Counted from the first letter of the stretch, positions 26,574-35,959 are shown. The stretch: DNA of 64,000 nt from Kocuria tytonis (GCF_003226895.2 NZ_PNJG02000002.1:186001-250000), one strand, 5' to 3'. The notes: a model not told the origin generated them from the sequence alone. Numbers and translations: made by a program.

Positions 26574-27155
26574 ATGTTCTCCCGCGTTCCTCCTCGTTCG
26601 TTGCCGCCCACGGGCGGCGTGGCGCCCCGGGAGGTCCCCCTGGGGCCCTCCCGGCGCCCGGACGATCCTGCCGACGCCGCCCTGTGGGACGTCGCCGCCA
26701 CCGTGTGCGATCCCGAGATCCCCGTGCTCACGCTCGAGGACCTCGGGGTGCTGCGGGACGCCGTGGCCGGGCAGGTGGAGACGGTGGTGGTCATCACCCC
26801 CACCTACTCCGGCTGCCCCGCGATGGACACCATGGCCGCGGACCTCGAAGCGGCGGTCGCGGCCGCCGGCTACGAGAACGTGCGCGTGGTGCAGGTGCTG
26901 CGCCCGGCGTGGACCACGGACTGGATGTCCGCCGAGGGCAGGGCCAAGCTCAACGAGTACGGCATCGCCCCGCCCACCGGCCGGACGGCCGCCGGGCACA
27001 ATTCCGGCCCGGTGCGGCTGAGCCTGGCCGTGAAGTGCCCGCGCTGCGACTCCCTGCACACGCGCGAGATGACCCGTTTCGGGTCCACGTCCTGCAAGGC
27101 CCTGTGGGTGTGCAACGACTGCAAAGAACCCTTCGACTACTTCAAGGTGCACTGA
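26574..27155 (+). CDS. paaD: PaaD, MIP18/DUF59-family iron-sulfur assembly protein of the epoxidase
   Basis: A 193-residue protein with an N-terminal MIP18/DUF59 domain (ATVCDPEIPVLTLEDLGVL and TYSGCPAMDTMAADLE, where the cysteine is the conserved family residue). A C-terminal zinc-ribbon follows with CPRC...C...CNDC. PaaD is thought to help mature the [2Fe-2S] cluster of PaaE. I chose ATG 26574, preceded by GGTGAG; an in-frame GTG at 26565 overlapping the paaC stop is a near-equal alternative and would match the coupling style of the operon. Confidence 0.92.
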   Translation: MFSRVPPRSLPPTGGVAPREVPLGPSRRPDDPADAALWDVAATVCDPEIPVLTLEDLGVLRDAVAGQVETVVVITPTYSGCPAMDTMAADLEAAVAAAGYENVRVVQVLRPAWTTDWMSAEGRAKLNEYGIAPPTGRTAAGHNSGPVRLSLAVKCPRCDSLHTREMTRFGSTSCKALWVCNDCKEPFDYFKVH

Positions 27156-27157
27156 TC

Positions 27158-28357
27158 ATGAGCGAAACCGCGGACACCTCCACCCTGGAGGAAGCCACCG
27201 AAGCCAGCCCGGGCGGCGGCAAGCGCCGCGCCACGTTCAACACCCTCACGGTCTCCCAGGTGCGCAGGCTGACCTCCGACGCCGTGGAGGTCACGTTCGA
27301 GGTGCCCGAGAACCTCGTGGCGGACTACGACTACCTGCCGGGCCAGTACGTGGCCATCCGCGCCATGATCAACGGCCACGAGGTGCGTCGGTCCTACTCG
27401 ATCTGCGCGGACCCCACACCGGGTGAGATCCGCGTGGCCATCAAGAAGGACATGGGCGGCGTGTTCTCCACGTGGGCCAACGAGCAGCTCTCCGCGGGCG
27501 ACACCCTGGACGTGATGAACCCGCAGGGTGCGTTCACCTCCAAGGTCAACATCACCTCCATGAACGATCCCGAGAAGCTCGCGGAGAAGGAGGTGGCCAA
27601 GAAGCGCAACGTGCACCTGGTCGCGTTCGCCGCCGGTTCCGGGATCACCCCCATCATGGCGATCGCCCGCGCACTGCTGCGCGCCTCGGACACCGCCCAG
27701 ATGGACGTGATCTACGCCAACCGCTCCTCCATGGACGTGATGTTCGCCGAGGAGCTGGGTGACCTCAAGGACAAGTACCCCGCCCGGCTGGCGGTGCACC
27801 ACGTGCTGTCCCGCGAGCAGCGGATCTCGCCGCTGATGTCCGGGCGGATCGACCACGACAAGCTCGAGGAGCTGCTGGACCACGTGATCCAGGTGGACTC
27901 CGCGGACGAGTGGTTCCTGTGCGGGCCGTTCGAGCTCGTGCAGCTGTGCCGGGACGTCCTCAAGCAGCGCGGCGTGGACGAGTCCCGCGTGCGCTTCGAG
28001 CTGTTCACCACGGGCAAGCCCACCGTGCCGCAGGGTCAGCAGGGCCGCGTGGTCAAGGCCGACCCCAAGGGCGAGAACTACAAGATCGTGTTCAACCTGG
28101 ACGGCACCTCGGCCCAGGTGGACTCGCCCAAGTCCGCCGCGGAGACCGTGCTCAACGCCGCCCTGCGCGTGCGCCCGGACGTCCCCTTCGCGTGCGCGGG
28201 TGGCGTGTGCGGCACGTGCCGCGCCAAGGTCACCGGGGGCGAGTTCGAGATGGACGAGAACTTCGCGCTCGAGAAGGACGAGGTGGACGCCGGCTACGTG
28301 CTCACGTGCCAGACCCGCCCCACCTCGAACGAGCTGCGCGTGGACTTCGACGCCTGA
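27158..28357 (+). CDS. paaE: 1,2-phenylacetyl-CoA epoxidase reductase subunit E
   Basis: A 399-residue ferredoxin-NADP-reductase-type electron donor for PaaAC. Domains in order: an FAD domain with RRSYSIC near residue 76; an NADPH domain with AAGSGITPIMAI and a C-terminal DEWFLCGPF; then a plant-type [2Fe-2S] domain with CAGGVCGTC near residue 345 and the last cysteine in YVLTCQTRP. About 25 extra polar residues precede the FAD domain. ATG 27158 follows the paaD stop by two bases. It ends the paaABCDE operon, with the terminator-like inverted 11-mer pair 15 bases after the stop. Confidence 0.95.
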   Translation: MSETADTSTLEEATEASPGGGKRRATFNTLTVSQVRRLTSDAVEVTFEVPENLVADYDYLPGQYVAIRAMINGHEVRRSYSICADPTPGEIRVAIKKDMGGVFSTWANEQLSAGDTLDVMNPQGAFTSKVNITSMNDPEKLAEKEVAKKRNVHLVAFAAGSGITPIMAIARALLRASDTAQMDVIYANRSSMDVMFAEELGDLKDKYPARLAVHHVLSREQRISPLMSGRIDHDKLEELLDHVIQVDSADEWFLCGPFELVQLCRDVLKQRGVDESRVRFELFTTGKPTVPQGQQGRVVKADPKGENYKIVFNLDGTSAQVDSPKSAAETVLNAALRVRPDVPFACAGGVCGTCRAKVTGGEFEMDENFALEKDEVDAGYVLTCQTRPTSNELRVDFDA

Positions 28358-28371
28358 CCCACCACTGTCAC

Positions 28372-28405
28372 GACGACGCCGCACTGGGCCCCGGGCGGCG
28401 TCGTC
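28372..28405. terminator. terminator from a perfect inverted pair of the 11-mer
   Basis: GACGACGCCGC (28372-28382) and GCGGCGTCGTC (28395-28405) form a perfect 11-bp stem around a 12-base loop, directly after paaE. It is the clearest case of the dispersed 11-mer used as terminator arms. Confidence 0.7.
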
Positions 28406-28611
28406 GCGGTGCCTGCCCGCTCGTGGCGGGTGCGCGACTCCGCACGGCGGCACCCCACGGATGCGGTCGCGGCACCACGGCCGGCACGGTACGCCGTGGC
28501 CGCCCGGCGTGGGCACAAAGACGGCGGCGCCGCGCCGTCGCCCGGCCCACTGCGGCGCACCGCCACCTGTCAGCACTCTGCACGCGCAGCCCGAACCCCG
28601 AGGAGAACACC

Positions 28612-29385
28612 GTGATCGACCTGACCATCGAGGACGACATCGCCCGCGTGGTGCTCAACGCACCCGAGAAGCGGAACTCGCTGGACCTGAGCGCCCTGCA
28701 GGAGCTCGCCGCGGCGTACACCGAGGCCGAGAACGCGGGGGTCCGCGCCCTGCTGCTGACCGGTGCGGGCCGCGTGTTCTGCGCGGGCCGCGACATCTCC
28801 GGCGTGGACCCGGCCACGGACGACGCCGAGGGGTACCTCTCCGGCACCCTGGAACCCCTGATGCGGCAGATGTCGGGCTTCCCGGCGCCCACGTTCGCGG
28901 CGGTGCAGGGCGCGTGCCTGGGTGTGGGGCTGGGTCTGGCAATTGCCACGGACGTGGTCTACGTGGCGCAGGACGCGAAGTTCGGCTCGCCGTTCGCCAA
29001 CCTGGGAGCCATCCTGGACTCCGGCGGGCACGCCCTGTTCACCGAGCGGCTCGGTGCTCACCGCACGCTGGACCTGATCTACACCGCCGAGATGATGTCC
29101 GGCGCCGAGGCCGTGGCCGCGGGGCTGTTCTCTCGCGCGGTGCCCGCCGAGGAGCTCGTGGAGTTCACCGAGCAGCGCGTGGTCCGCGCCTCCCGCGGTG
29201 CCACGCAGGCCTTCGTGGCGTCCAAGAAACTCGTGGCGCAGGTCCGTGACGAGCGCGCCGGGCTGTGGGAGTCCATGTCCCGGGAGAGCGGGGTCCAGGC
29301 CGCACTGTGCGCCACGGACGACTACCGCGAGGGCTTCGCCGCGTTCCAGCAGAAGCGCACACCGGAGTTCACGGGGAAGGGCTGA
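28612..29385 (+). CDS. paaG: crotonase-family isomerase, probable 2-(1,2-epoxy)phenylacetyl-CoA isomerase
   Basis: A 257-residue crotonase-family protein. CAGRDISGVD and the oxyanion segment GACLGVGLGLAIATD are present. The catalytic-site segment reads LGAILDSGGHALF, with aspartate rather than the second hydratase glutamate, as in PaaG-type isomerases. In the pathway PaaG turns the ring epoxide into the oxepin. GTG 28612 follows GAGGAGA. It lies 254 bases after paaE, past the terminator-like pair, so it may have its own promoter, though I see no PaaR operator there. An ordinary enoyl-CoA hydratase (paaF/echA) is the alternative. Confidence 0.82.
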   Translation: MIDLTIEDDIARVVLNAPEKRNSLDLSALQELAAAYTEAENAGVRALLLTGAGRVFCAGRDISGVDPATDDAEGYLSGTLEPLMRQMSGFPAPTFAAVQGACLGVGLGLAIATDVVYVAQDAKFGSPFANLGAILDSGGHALFTERLGAHRTLDLIYTAEMMSGAEAVAAGLFSRAVPAEELVEFTEQRVVRASRGATQAFVASKKLVAQVRDERAGLWESMSRESGVQAALCATDDYREGFAAFQQKRTPEFTGKG

Positions 29386-29537
29386 GCAGGCAGCACCCCG
29401 GAGCGGGCGCGGGCACCCCGCCGCCCGCTGCGTCTGCTCCGCTGGGGCAGAAATCAGGCGCGCGTTCTGCGTCTGCTGCGCTGCTGCACGGTGGCGGAGC
29501 GAATTCCGGTGCGCACGCCGGGCGCACTCGCGTGGCC

Positions 29538-29550
29538 TACGCTGAAGCCC
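29538..29550 (+). promoter_or_regulatory. -10 for a leaderless mRNA (formate/nitrite-type transporter)
   Basis: TACGCT is followed by seven bases and then the ATG; no ribosome site is present. This spacing fits transcription starting at the A of the start codon. Confidence 0.5.
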
Positions 29551-30405
29551 ATGGCCCCCACCCACGACAGCGAATCCCGCCGGCGCTCCTCGGGACGCAC
29601 CGATCAGCCCCTCGAGGACGAGCTGGTCGAGGAGTTCAAGAACACCGTCCAGGAGGGCACGGACCGGCTGCACCGCACGTGGCGGGCGCTGCTGGTCACG
29701 GGACTCTTTGGCGGGATCGACGTGGGTCTGGGCATCATGGCCATGCTCGCGGTCATGGACGCCACGGGCTCCAAGCTGCTGGCTGGCACGGCGTTCGGCA
29801 TCGGTCTGCTGGCCCTGCGCCTGGCCCACTCCGAGCTGTTCACCGAGGACTTCCTGCTCCCCATCAACGCGGTGGTGGCCGGGCACGGTTCCTGGTGGTC
29901 CCTGGTGCGGCTGTGGGTCGTGACCCTGGTGACCAACCTGGTGGGCGGCTGGGCCTTCATGTGGGTGGTCGTGGCGGCCTTCCCGGACTTCTCGTCCACC
30001 CTGATCGAGAGCGCCACGGGCTACGTCTCGGACGGCTTCGGCATGGAGACCGTGTGCCTGGCGCTGCTGGCCGGGTCCACCATCACCCTGATGACCCGCA
30101 TGCAGCAGGGCACGAACAACGACATGATGACCGCCGTGATCTCGCTGATCGGCGGATTTCTGGTGGTGGGGCTGGGGATGCTCCACGGCGCCCTGAACTC
30201 CATCGTGATCTTCGGGGCCATGCACGCCGGGTGGGACTACTCCTACCTGAGCTGGCTCGGGTGGTTCGTGTGGGTGATCCCGCTCAACATGCTGGGCGGA
30301 CTGGTCATCATCTCCCTGCCACGGCTGTTCCGCACGTGGGAGCTGCTCATGGCGGAGCGCCACGGGGAACGGATCTCGGACGCCTCCCCGGACGAGGAGG
30401 ACTGA
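29551..30405 (+). CDS. formate/nitrite transporter (FNT) family protein
   Basis: A 284-residue integral membrane protein with a ~50-residue polar N terminus and about six hydrophobic segments. It resembles the FNT family branch found next to no partner enzyme (YfdC-like): LRLAHSELFTEDFLLPIN, NLVGGWAFMWVV and MQQGTNNDMMTAV are the relevant conserved stretches. The transported anion cannot be assigned; formate, nitrite and hydrosulfide are known for the family. I chose ATG 29551, not the upstream in-frame ATG 29491, because a -10 sits at the leaderless distance. Confidence 0.8.
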   Translation: MAPTHDSESRRRSSGRTDQPLEDELVEEFKNTVQEGTDRLHRTWRALLVTGLFGGIDVGLGIMAMLAVMDATGSKLLAGTAFGIGLLALRLAHSELFTEDFLLPINAVVAGHGSWWSLVRLWVVTLVTNLVGGWAFMWVVVAAFPDFSSTLIESATGYVSDGFGMETVCLALLAGSTITLMTRMQQGTNNDMMTAVISLIGGFLVVGLGMLHGALNSIVIFGAMHAGWDYSYLSWLGWFVWVIPLNMLGGLVIISLPRLFRTWELLMAERHGERISDASPDEED

Positions 30406-30536
30406 GCTCGCAGCCCTGCACCGACGACGCACGATGGACGGGCAGGGCCTCGGCGGGGCGTCGACACCGTTTAGCTGTCCGAAGAAGCGCCCGCCGGGCC
30501 GTGGAGCCGCACCGCGCTGATCGTTAGCGTGTGACC

Positions 30537-32534
30537 ATGACGACTTCCGTGTTCGACCTCGACGCCTTCGACCGCTCGGTCCGCCCCCAGGACGACCTCT
30601 TCCGCCACGTCAACGGCACGTGGCTGCGCACCGCGCAGATCCCCGACGACAAGGCTGGCACCGGTGCCTTCGTGGAGCTGCGGGACCAGGCCGAGCAGGC
30701 GGTGCGCGAGATCATCACGGGCGCGAGCGCGGACGGTGAGCAGGCGGCGTCGTCCGGGGCGGAGCAGAGCGCGGAGACCAAGATCGCGCTGCTCTACCGG
30801 TCCTTCATGGACACCGAGCGGATCGAGGAGCTCGGCGCCGCACCGCTGCGCGAGGACCTGGACGCCGTGGCCGCGATCGACTCCCCGCGGGCCCTCTCGC
30901 GCTGGTTCGGCACGGCCATGCGGCGGGGCATCGGTGCAGCACTGGACATCGACCTGGACTCGGACCCGGGTGACCCGCAGCGCAACCTGGTGTTCGTGGG
31001 CCAGTCCGGGCTGGGCCTGCCGGACGAGGAGTACTACCGCGAGGCGCAGTACGCGCCCATCCGCGAGAAGTACGTGGGGCACGTCCAGAAGATGCTCGAG
31101 CTCGCCGGGTTCGACGACGCCGCGCGGCAGGCTCGCGCGGTCGTGGATCTGGAGACGCGCATCGCCTCCCACCACTGGGACAAGGTCACGGTCCGTGACC
31201 TGACCAAGATGTACAACCCCATGAGCTTCGCGGAGCTCACCGGTCAGGTGCAGAACCTGGACTGGGACGCGGTGCTGGAGGGTGTGGGCCTCACGCCCGA
31301 GCACCTGGCCACGGTGATCAACGCCCAGCCCAGTTTCCTCACCGGTCTGGACGCGCTGCTCACGCAGGACGAGCTCGAGGCGTGGAAGTCCTGGGCCCGC
31401 TGGAACGTGGTGTCCGCGCGCGCCGCGTACCTCCCCGAGGCGTTCGTGGCGGAGAACTTCGCGTTCTACGGAACGGTGCTGTCCGGGACGCCGCAGCTGC
31501 GCGAGCGGTGGAAGCGCGGCGTCGGGCTGGTGAACGGCGCGCTGGGCGAGGCCGTGGGCAAGCTGTACGTGGCGGAGCACTTCTCCCCCACGGCCAAGGA
31601 CCGCATGGACGAGCTCGTGGCCAATCTGCTGGAGGCCTACCGCGACTCCATCGAGACGCTGGACTGGATGACCGAGGACACCCGGGCGGAGGCCCTGAAG
31701 AAGCTCTCCGGGTTCACCCCCAAGATCGGCTACCCGGAGAAGTGGAAGGACTACTCCGCGCTGGAGATCCGCGGGGAGGACCTCGTGGGCAACGTGGTGC
31801 GGACCACCGAGTTCGCCGTGGCGGAGCTCGCCCGCAAGGCCGGGCAGCCCGTGGAGAAGCACGAGTGGCTGATGACCCCGCAGACCGTGAACGCCTACTA
31901 CCACCCGCTGCGCAACGAGATCGTGTTCCCCGCAGCCATCCTGCAGCCCCCGTTCTTCGACGAGGGCGCGGACGACGCCGTGAACTACGGCGGCATCGGC
32001 TCGGTGATCGGGCACGAGATCGGCCACGGCTTCGACGACAAGGGCTCCACGTGCGACGGCGAGGGCAGGCTGCGCAACTGGTGGACGGACGCGGACCGCG
32101 CAGCCTTCGAGGAGCGCACCGCCCGCCTGGTGGGCCAGTACGCGGCACTGTCACCGGCCCAGTTCGAGGGCGCCGACGACGCTCCCCACGTCAACGGCGA
32201 GCTCACCCTGGGCGAGAACATCGGTGACCTGGGCGGCCTGTCCATCGCCTACAAGGCATGGCGGAGCGCACAGGACAAGAAGCAGACCCCGGACACCGAG
32301 AGCATCGACGGCTACACCCCGGCCCAGCGGCTGTTCATCTCGTGGGGCTACGTGTGGCAGGAGAAGTCACGGGACGAGGCACTGCGCACGCGCATCGCCA
32401 CGGATCCCCACTCCCCCGCGGAGTTCCGGGCGGGACAGACACCGCGCAACGTGGCCGCGTTCTACGAGGCGTTCGACGTCACGGAGGGCGACGGCATGTG
32501 GCTGCCCCCTGAGGAGCGCGTCACCATCTGGTGA
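30537..32534 (+). CDS. M13 family metallopeptidase (neprilysin/PepO-like)
   Basis: A 665-residue zinc endopeptidase without signal peptide, so presumably cytosolic like PepO. The zinc motif HEIGH begins at residue 493 in VIGHEIGHGFDDKG, with the third ligand in GELTLGENIGDLGG. NAYYHPLRNEIVFPAAILQPPFF is typical of the substrate site. The length is normal. Start: TAGCGT (30525-30530) is followed by GTGACC and ATG 30537, the leaderless spacing; the in-frame GTG 30531 is less likely. Two 11-mer copies (30744, 31113) lie in its coding sequence. Confidence 0.93.
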   Translation: MTTSVFDLDAFDRSVRPQDDLFRHVNGTWLRTAQIPDDKAGTGAFVELRDQAEQAVREIITGASADGEQAASSGAEQSAETKIALLYRSFMDTERIEELGAAPLREDLDAVAAIDSPRALSRWFGTAMRRGIGAALDIDLDSDPGDPQRNLVFVGQSGLGLPDEEYYREAQYAPIREKYVGHVQKMLELAGFDDAARQARAVVDLETRIASHHWDKVTVRDLTKMYNPMSFAELTGQVQNLDWDAVLEGVGLTPEHLATVINAQPSFLTGLDALLTQDELEAWKSWARWNVVSARAAYLPEAFVAENFAFYGTVLSGTPQLRERWKRGVGLVNGALGEAVGKLYVAEHFSPTAKDRMDELVANLLEAYRDSIETLDWMTEDTRAEALKKLSGFTPKIGYPEKWKDYSALEIRGEDLVGNVVRTTEFAVAELARKAGQPVEKHEWLMTPQTVNAYYHPLRNEIVFPAAILQPPFFDEGADDAVNYGGIGSVIGHEIGHGFDDKGSTCDGEGRLRNWWTDADRAAFEERTARLVGQYAALSPAQFEGADDAPHVNGELTLGENIGDLGGLSIAYKAWRSAQDKKQTPDTESIDGYTPAQRLFISWGYVWQEKSRDEALRTRIATDPHSPAEFRAGQTPRNVAAFYEAFDVTEGDGMWLPPEERVTIW

Positions 32535-32544
32535 CCCCCGCGGC

Positions 32545-32598
32545 ACCACGACGACGGGCGGTCCTCTCGATCCCGAGGGGACCGGCCGCCGTCGTGGT
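32545..32598 (+). terminator. bidirectional terminator between the M13 peptidase and the convergent membrane protein
   Basis: ACCACGACGACGGGCGGTCC pairs with GGACCGGCCGCCGTCGTGGT apart from two mismatches, with a CCTC/GAGG inner stem. It lies directly between the two convergent stops. Confidence 0.7.
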
Positions 32599-32611
32599 CG
32601 GCTGCGGGGCG

Positions 32612-33187
32612 TCAGACGCTGGAGTTCATGCTCTGCTGGAACTCACTAAACATGACGCCCCACATGGCCAGGACGAATCCGATCCACAGCAGGCCCAGGA
32701 CCAGCAGCGCCACGCCCACCCAGCCGAGCACCTTCCCGGGGGTGGCGCGGCCGCCGAGCTTCTCCGCCTTGCTCGCCTGCCACACGGCGAACGGAGCGAG
32801 GATCGGGAGCACCGTGACGGCCAGGATGCCCAGAACCAGGGACGTGTCCGCGCTCTTGCTCGCCTGCGCATAGCGCTGCGCGTCCTCGGGACCACCGGGA
32901 ACGTACTCCCACCGGCCGGCCGGTTGCGCATAGGGGTGGTACTGGTTCGTGACCACGGGTACTCCCTGTCCGCCCCGGGTGTCCACGGCCTGACGGCCGT
33001 GACCGGGTTGGTCCTGGCCGCCCCACTGGTTCCTGCTGCTGTCCCGGGCTGCAGCGGGCTGCCCGTAGGAGGTCTGCGCACCCTGGGACGCCCCGTGGTC
33101 GCCGGCAGCGGGCTGCTGGCCCGCACCTCCGCGCGGTGCGCCCTCGTGGGCGCGGGAATCTCCGGTCGGCTGGTTGCTCGAGCTCAA
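32612..33187 (-). CDS. DUF4190-type small membrane protein
   Basis: A 191-residue protein. Residues 1-110 are Gln/Gly/Ala-rich, polar and probably cytoplasmic. Two transmembrane segments follow (TSLVLGILAVTVLPILAPFA and VLGWVGVALLVLGLLWIGFV) joined by a short loop with WQASKAEKLGG, the arrangement of DUF4190 proteins. No function is known. The frame opens at TTG 33187 with GGAGG seven bases upstream, and no better ATG or GTG is available, so TTG is the likely start. It is divergent from the DUF202 pair. Confidence 0.75.
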   Translation of the reverse strand: MSSSNQPTGDSRAHEGAPRGGAGQQPAAGDHGASQGAQTSYGQPAAARDSSRNQWGGQDQPGHGRQAVDTRGGQGVPVVTNQYHPYAQPAGRWEYVPGGPEDAQRYAQASKSADTSLVLGILAVTVLPILAPFAVWQASKAEKLGGRATPGKVLGWVGVALLVLGLLWIGFVLAMWGVMFSEFQQSMNSSV

Positions 33188-33348
33188 GGTGGGTCCTCCG
33201 TGCTGTCGTCATGTGCAAGTGCAACCATCCTCTCCCAGGGCAGGATGACGAACAAGGCGCCCCCTGGATCCGGTTCTCCGCTCCCCTCGTGCGCCCCGCT
33301 GCACCTACCATCGGGGGAGGACCCCGGATTCCGACCCCGAGGAGAATC

Positions 33349-33741
33349 GTGAGCCACCCCGAGGACCCAGGCGAGCGCCGTCGTGATGCGCTCAGCCACC
33401 GCCTCCTGCGCGGCGGGACGGAACCGGACCCGCGCTTCACCCTGGCCAACGAGCGCACGTTCCTGGCGTGGATCCGCACGTCCCTGGCCTTCCTGGCCGG
33501 GGGGATCGCGATCGAGGCGTTCACGGGGGATCTCTTCGACCTGCCCGTGCGGAAGTTCCTGGTCATCGTCCTGCTGCTGCTGGGGATGCTCCTGAGTGCG
33601 GGGGCCGCCGTGCGGTGGCTCAACGTGGAACGCTCCATGCGGCACAGGGCACCCCTCCCCCTGCCGTTGATCGCACCCCTGGTGGCGGTGGGCGGGGCGA
33701 TCGCGTCCGGTGTGCTCGTGGTGGTGGTCCTGACGCGATGA
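33349..33741 (+). CDS. DUF202 (YidH-like) membrane protein
   Basis: A 130-residue protein of the YidH/DUF202 family. The signature FTLANERTFLAWIRTSLAFLAGGIA at residues ~22-46 is followed by three hydrophobic segments. Function unknown; the family is small and membrane-bound, and often occurs in pairs as here. GTG 33349 follows GAGGAGAA. Its stop overlaps the next gene as ATGA. Confidence 0.85.
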   Translation: MSHPEDPGERRRDALSHRLLRGGTEPDPRFTLANERTFLAWIRTSLAFLAGGIAIEAFTGDLFDLPVRKFLVIVLLLLGMLLSAGAAVRWLNVERSMRHRAPLPLPLIAPLVAVGGAIASGVLVVVVLTR

Positions 33742-34079
33742 GTCCCGCTCCGGCCGCGGCGCCCTGTCCGCACGAGGATCCCGGGCTGCAGCCCGAGCGG
33801 ACCGTCCTGTCCTGGGGGCGCACCATGATGGCGTTCTGCACGGCCGCGGCCGTTCACCTCCGGTGGCTGCCCACCCACGGCGGCTTCGTCCTCGTGCTGT
33901 TCGGGCTGTCCCTGTCCCTGGCCGGAGGCATCTATGTCAGCCAGCGCATCCGATATGCCCGGGCCGCTCTAGGGGTCGCGGGCGAGAAGCTCGCGCCGGA
34001 TGCCATTTCCGTGATGACCACGGCTGGAGCGTGCATGCTGCTGGGTGTGCTGGGAATCACCGCGATGCTGTTTTTCTGA
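33738..34079 (+). CDS. second DUF202 membrane protein
   Basis: A 113-residue partner of the preceding gene, with the shorter signature LQPERTVLSWGRTMMAF and three hydrophobic stretches ending VLGITAMLFF. The E-R-T...W-x-R/T core is shared with the first protein, so the pair probably forms one complex. Coupled through the ATGA overlap. No known function. Confidence 0.8.
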   Translation: MSPAPAAAPCPHEDPGLQPERTVLSWGRTMMAFCTAAAVHLRWLPTHGGFVLVLFGLSLSLAGGIYVSQRIRYARAALGVAGEKLAPDAISVMTTAGACMLLGVLGITAMLFF

Positions 34080-34206
34080 GCACTTGTCATCACTTCGGCG
34101 GGCCCTGGCGTGGGAATGCCGGGTCTGGTTCGCGAAAGCCTCATAATTGCGGTCAGTCGCAGCGCATCCGCTCGACGCCGGACCAACACATGCCTGGGAG
34201 GGCCCA

Positions 34207-35751
34207 GTGTCTTCATCTTCGTCCGGTGGGGGAAACGCAGAGGTGGCCACGACGCCACCCGGCAGCAATGTGTCCCACCACTCCGATCCTCAGCCCGGCC
34301 GTCAGGACGATCCCTCCGACGGCTCGCTGCAACGCTCGCTCAAGTCCCGCCACCTGACCATGATCGCCATGGGCGGTGCCATCGGCACCGGCCTGTTCGT
34401 GGCGTCCGGCAACTCCATCAACACCGCGGGCCCCGGCGGCGCGCTCCTCGCGTACGCGGCCATCGGCTTCATGGTGTTCCTGCTGATGCAGTCGCTCGGG
34501 GAGATGGCCACCCACCTCCCCGTGGCCGGCTCCTTCGAGGAGTACTCCACCCGGTACATCAGCCGCTCGTTCGGCTTCGCCATCGGGTGGAACTACTGGT
34601 ACAACTGGGCGATCACCGTGGCCGCGGAACTCGTGGCAGCCGCACTGGTCATGCGCTACTGGTTCCCGGACGTGCCCGCGTGGATCTGGTCCGCGCTCTT
34701 CCTGGCCATCCTCTTCGCCCTCAATGCGCTCAGTGCACGCGCATACGGCGAGGGCGAGTTCTGGTTCTCGCTCATCAAGGTGATCACGGTGGTCATCTTC
34801 CTGGTCCTGGGCGTCCTGATGATCCTGGGCGTCCTGGGCGGTCCCTCCCCCGGGTTCCACAACTGGACCGCGGGTGAGGCGCCGTTCGTCAACGGCTTCA
34901 CGGGCATCATGGCCATCTTCATGGTCGCGGGCTTCTCCTTCCAGGGCACCGAGCTCGTGGGTGTGGCCGCCGGCGAGGCCGAGAACCCCCGCGAGACCGT
35001 CCCCAAGGCCATCCGCACCGTCTTCCTGCGCATCCTGCTCTTCTACATCGGTGCGATCGCCGTGATCGGGTTCCTGATCCCCTACACCGATCCGCACCTG
35101 CTCGCGAGCGAGGTGGAGGACGTGTCCATCTCCCCGTTCACCCTGGTGTTCGAGCACGCGGGCGTGCTGGCCGCGGCATCCGTGATGAACGCCGTGATCC
35201 TCACCGCCATCCTCTCGGCGGGCAACTCCGGGCTGTATGCCTCCACGCGCATGCTCTATGCTCTCGCGAGGAGCGGCAAGGCCCCGCGGTTCCTGGCGAA
35301 GGTCAACCGTCGCGGCGTGCCCATGTACGCGCTGCTGGCCACCACGCTGATCGGGATGTTCTGCTTCCTCACCACCCTGATCGGCGAGGGCCAGGCCTAC
35401 GTCTGGCTCATCAACGCCTCTGGCCTGGCCGGGTTCATCGTGTGGATGGGAATCGCCTGGAGCCACTACCGCTTCCGCAAGGCGTACGTCCTGCAGGGCG
35501 GGGATCCGAAGAACCTCCTCTACCGTGCGCGGTTCTTCCCCATCGGTCCCGTGGTCGCGCTCATCATGTGCGCCATCGTGATCGTGGGGCAGGGGTACAG
35601 CATCTTCACCTCCGGGGACGTCAACCCCCTGAGCCTGCTGTCCTCCTACCTGGGCCTGCCGATCTTCCTGGCCCTGTGGCTGGGCCACAAGCTGGTCACC
35701 AAGGACAAGGCCGTGGACCTGCGCACCGCGGACGTGACCCCCGGGCACTGA
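34207..35751 (+). CDS. amino acid permease, LysP-like
   Basis: A 514-residue APC-superfamily transporter with about twelve membrane segments after a 60-residue Ser/Gly-rich tail. SRHLTMIAMGGAIGTGLFVASG is the classical first helix of the bacterial amino acid/polyamine family. SFEEYSTRYISRSFGFAIGWNYW and the end LPIFLALWLGHKLVTKDKAVDL resemble lysine-specific permeases. Lysine is the best guess; arginine or other cationic amino acids are possible. GTG 34207 follows GGGAGGG; the frame opens at 34147 but has no ribosome site there. Confidence 0.82.
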   Translation: MSSSSSGGGNAEVATTPPGSNVSHHSDPQPGRQDDPSDGSLQRSLKSRHLTMIAMGGAIGTGLFVASGNSINTAGPGGALLAYAAIGFMVFLLMQSLGEMATHLPVAGSFEEYSTRYISRSFGFAIGWNYWYNWAITVAAELVAAALVMRYWFPDVPAWIWSALFLAILFALNALSARAYGEGEFWFSLIKVITVVIFLVLGVLMILGVLGGPSPGFHNWTAGEAPFVNGFTGIMAIFMVAGFSFQGTELVGVAAGEAENPRETVPKAIRTVFLRILLFYIGAIAVIGFLIPYTDPHLLASEVEDVSISPFTLVFEHAGVLAAASVMNAVILTAILSAGNSGLYASTRMLYALARSGKAPRFLAKVNRRGVPMYALLATTLIGMFCFLTTLIGEGQAYVWLINASGLAGFIVWMGIAWSHYRFRKAYVLQGGDPKNLLYRARFFPIGPVVALIMCAIVIVGQGYSIFTSGDVNPLSLLSSYLGLPIFLALWLGHKLVTKDKAVDLRTADVTPGH

Positions 35752-35851
35752 CGCGCGAGGCAGGGAGGTGAGCGGGCGGCGTCGTCCGACGGCGCCCGCC
35801 CACCCGCCCCGGTGCCCGCACCGTTCGCCGCCCCCCACCGCCTCGGTTGCA

Positions 35852-35889
35852 GAACCGCCCCGCTCCCGGACAGGGAAGCGGGGCGGTTC
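35852..35889. terminator. bidirectional terminator between permease and purA
   Basis: GAACCGCCCCGC pairs perfectly with GCGGGGCGGTTC, with TCCC/GGGA extending the stem inside. It serves the convergent permease and purA. An 11-mer copy lies at 35776. Confidence 0.75.
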
Positions 35890-35959
35890 CGTGCGTGGCA
35901 GCACCGTGGAATCCGGAACTCCCGCCGGCCCGGCCGGGAGCCGTTCACAGCTCCCCACC

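Noticed and set aside
25896-28357. Long plus-strand frames running through paaC into paaD and from paaD into paaE
   Set aside because: The frames are open by chance; family starts at 26574 and 27158 and coupling overlaps define the true genes.
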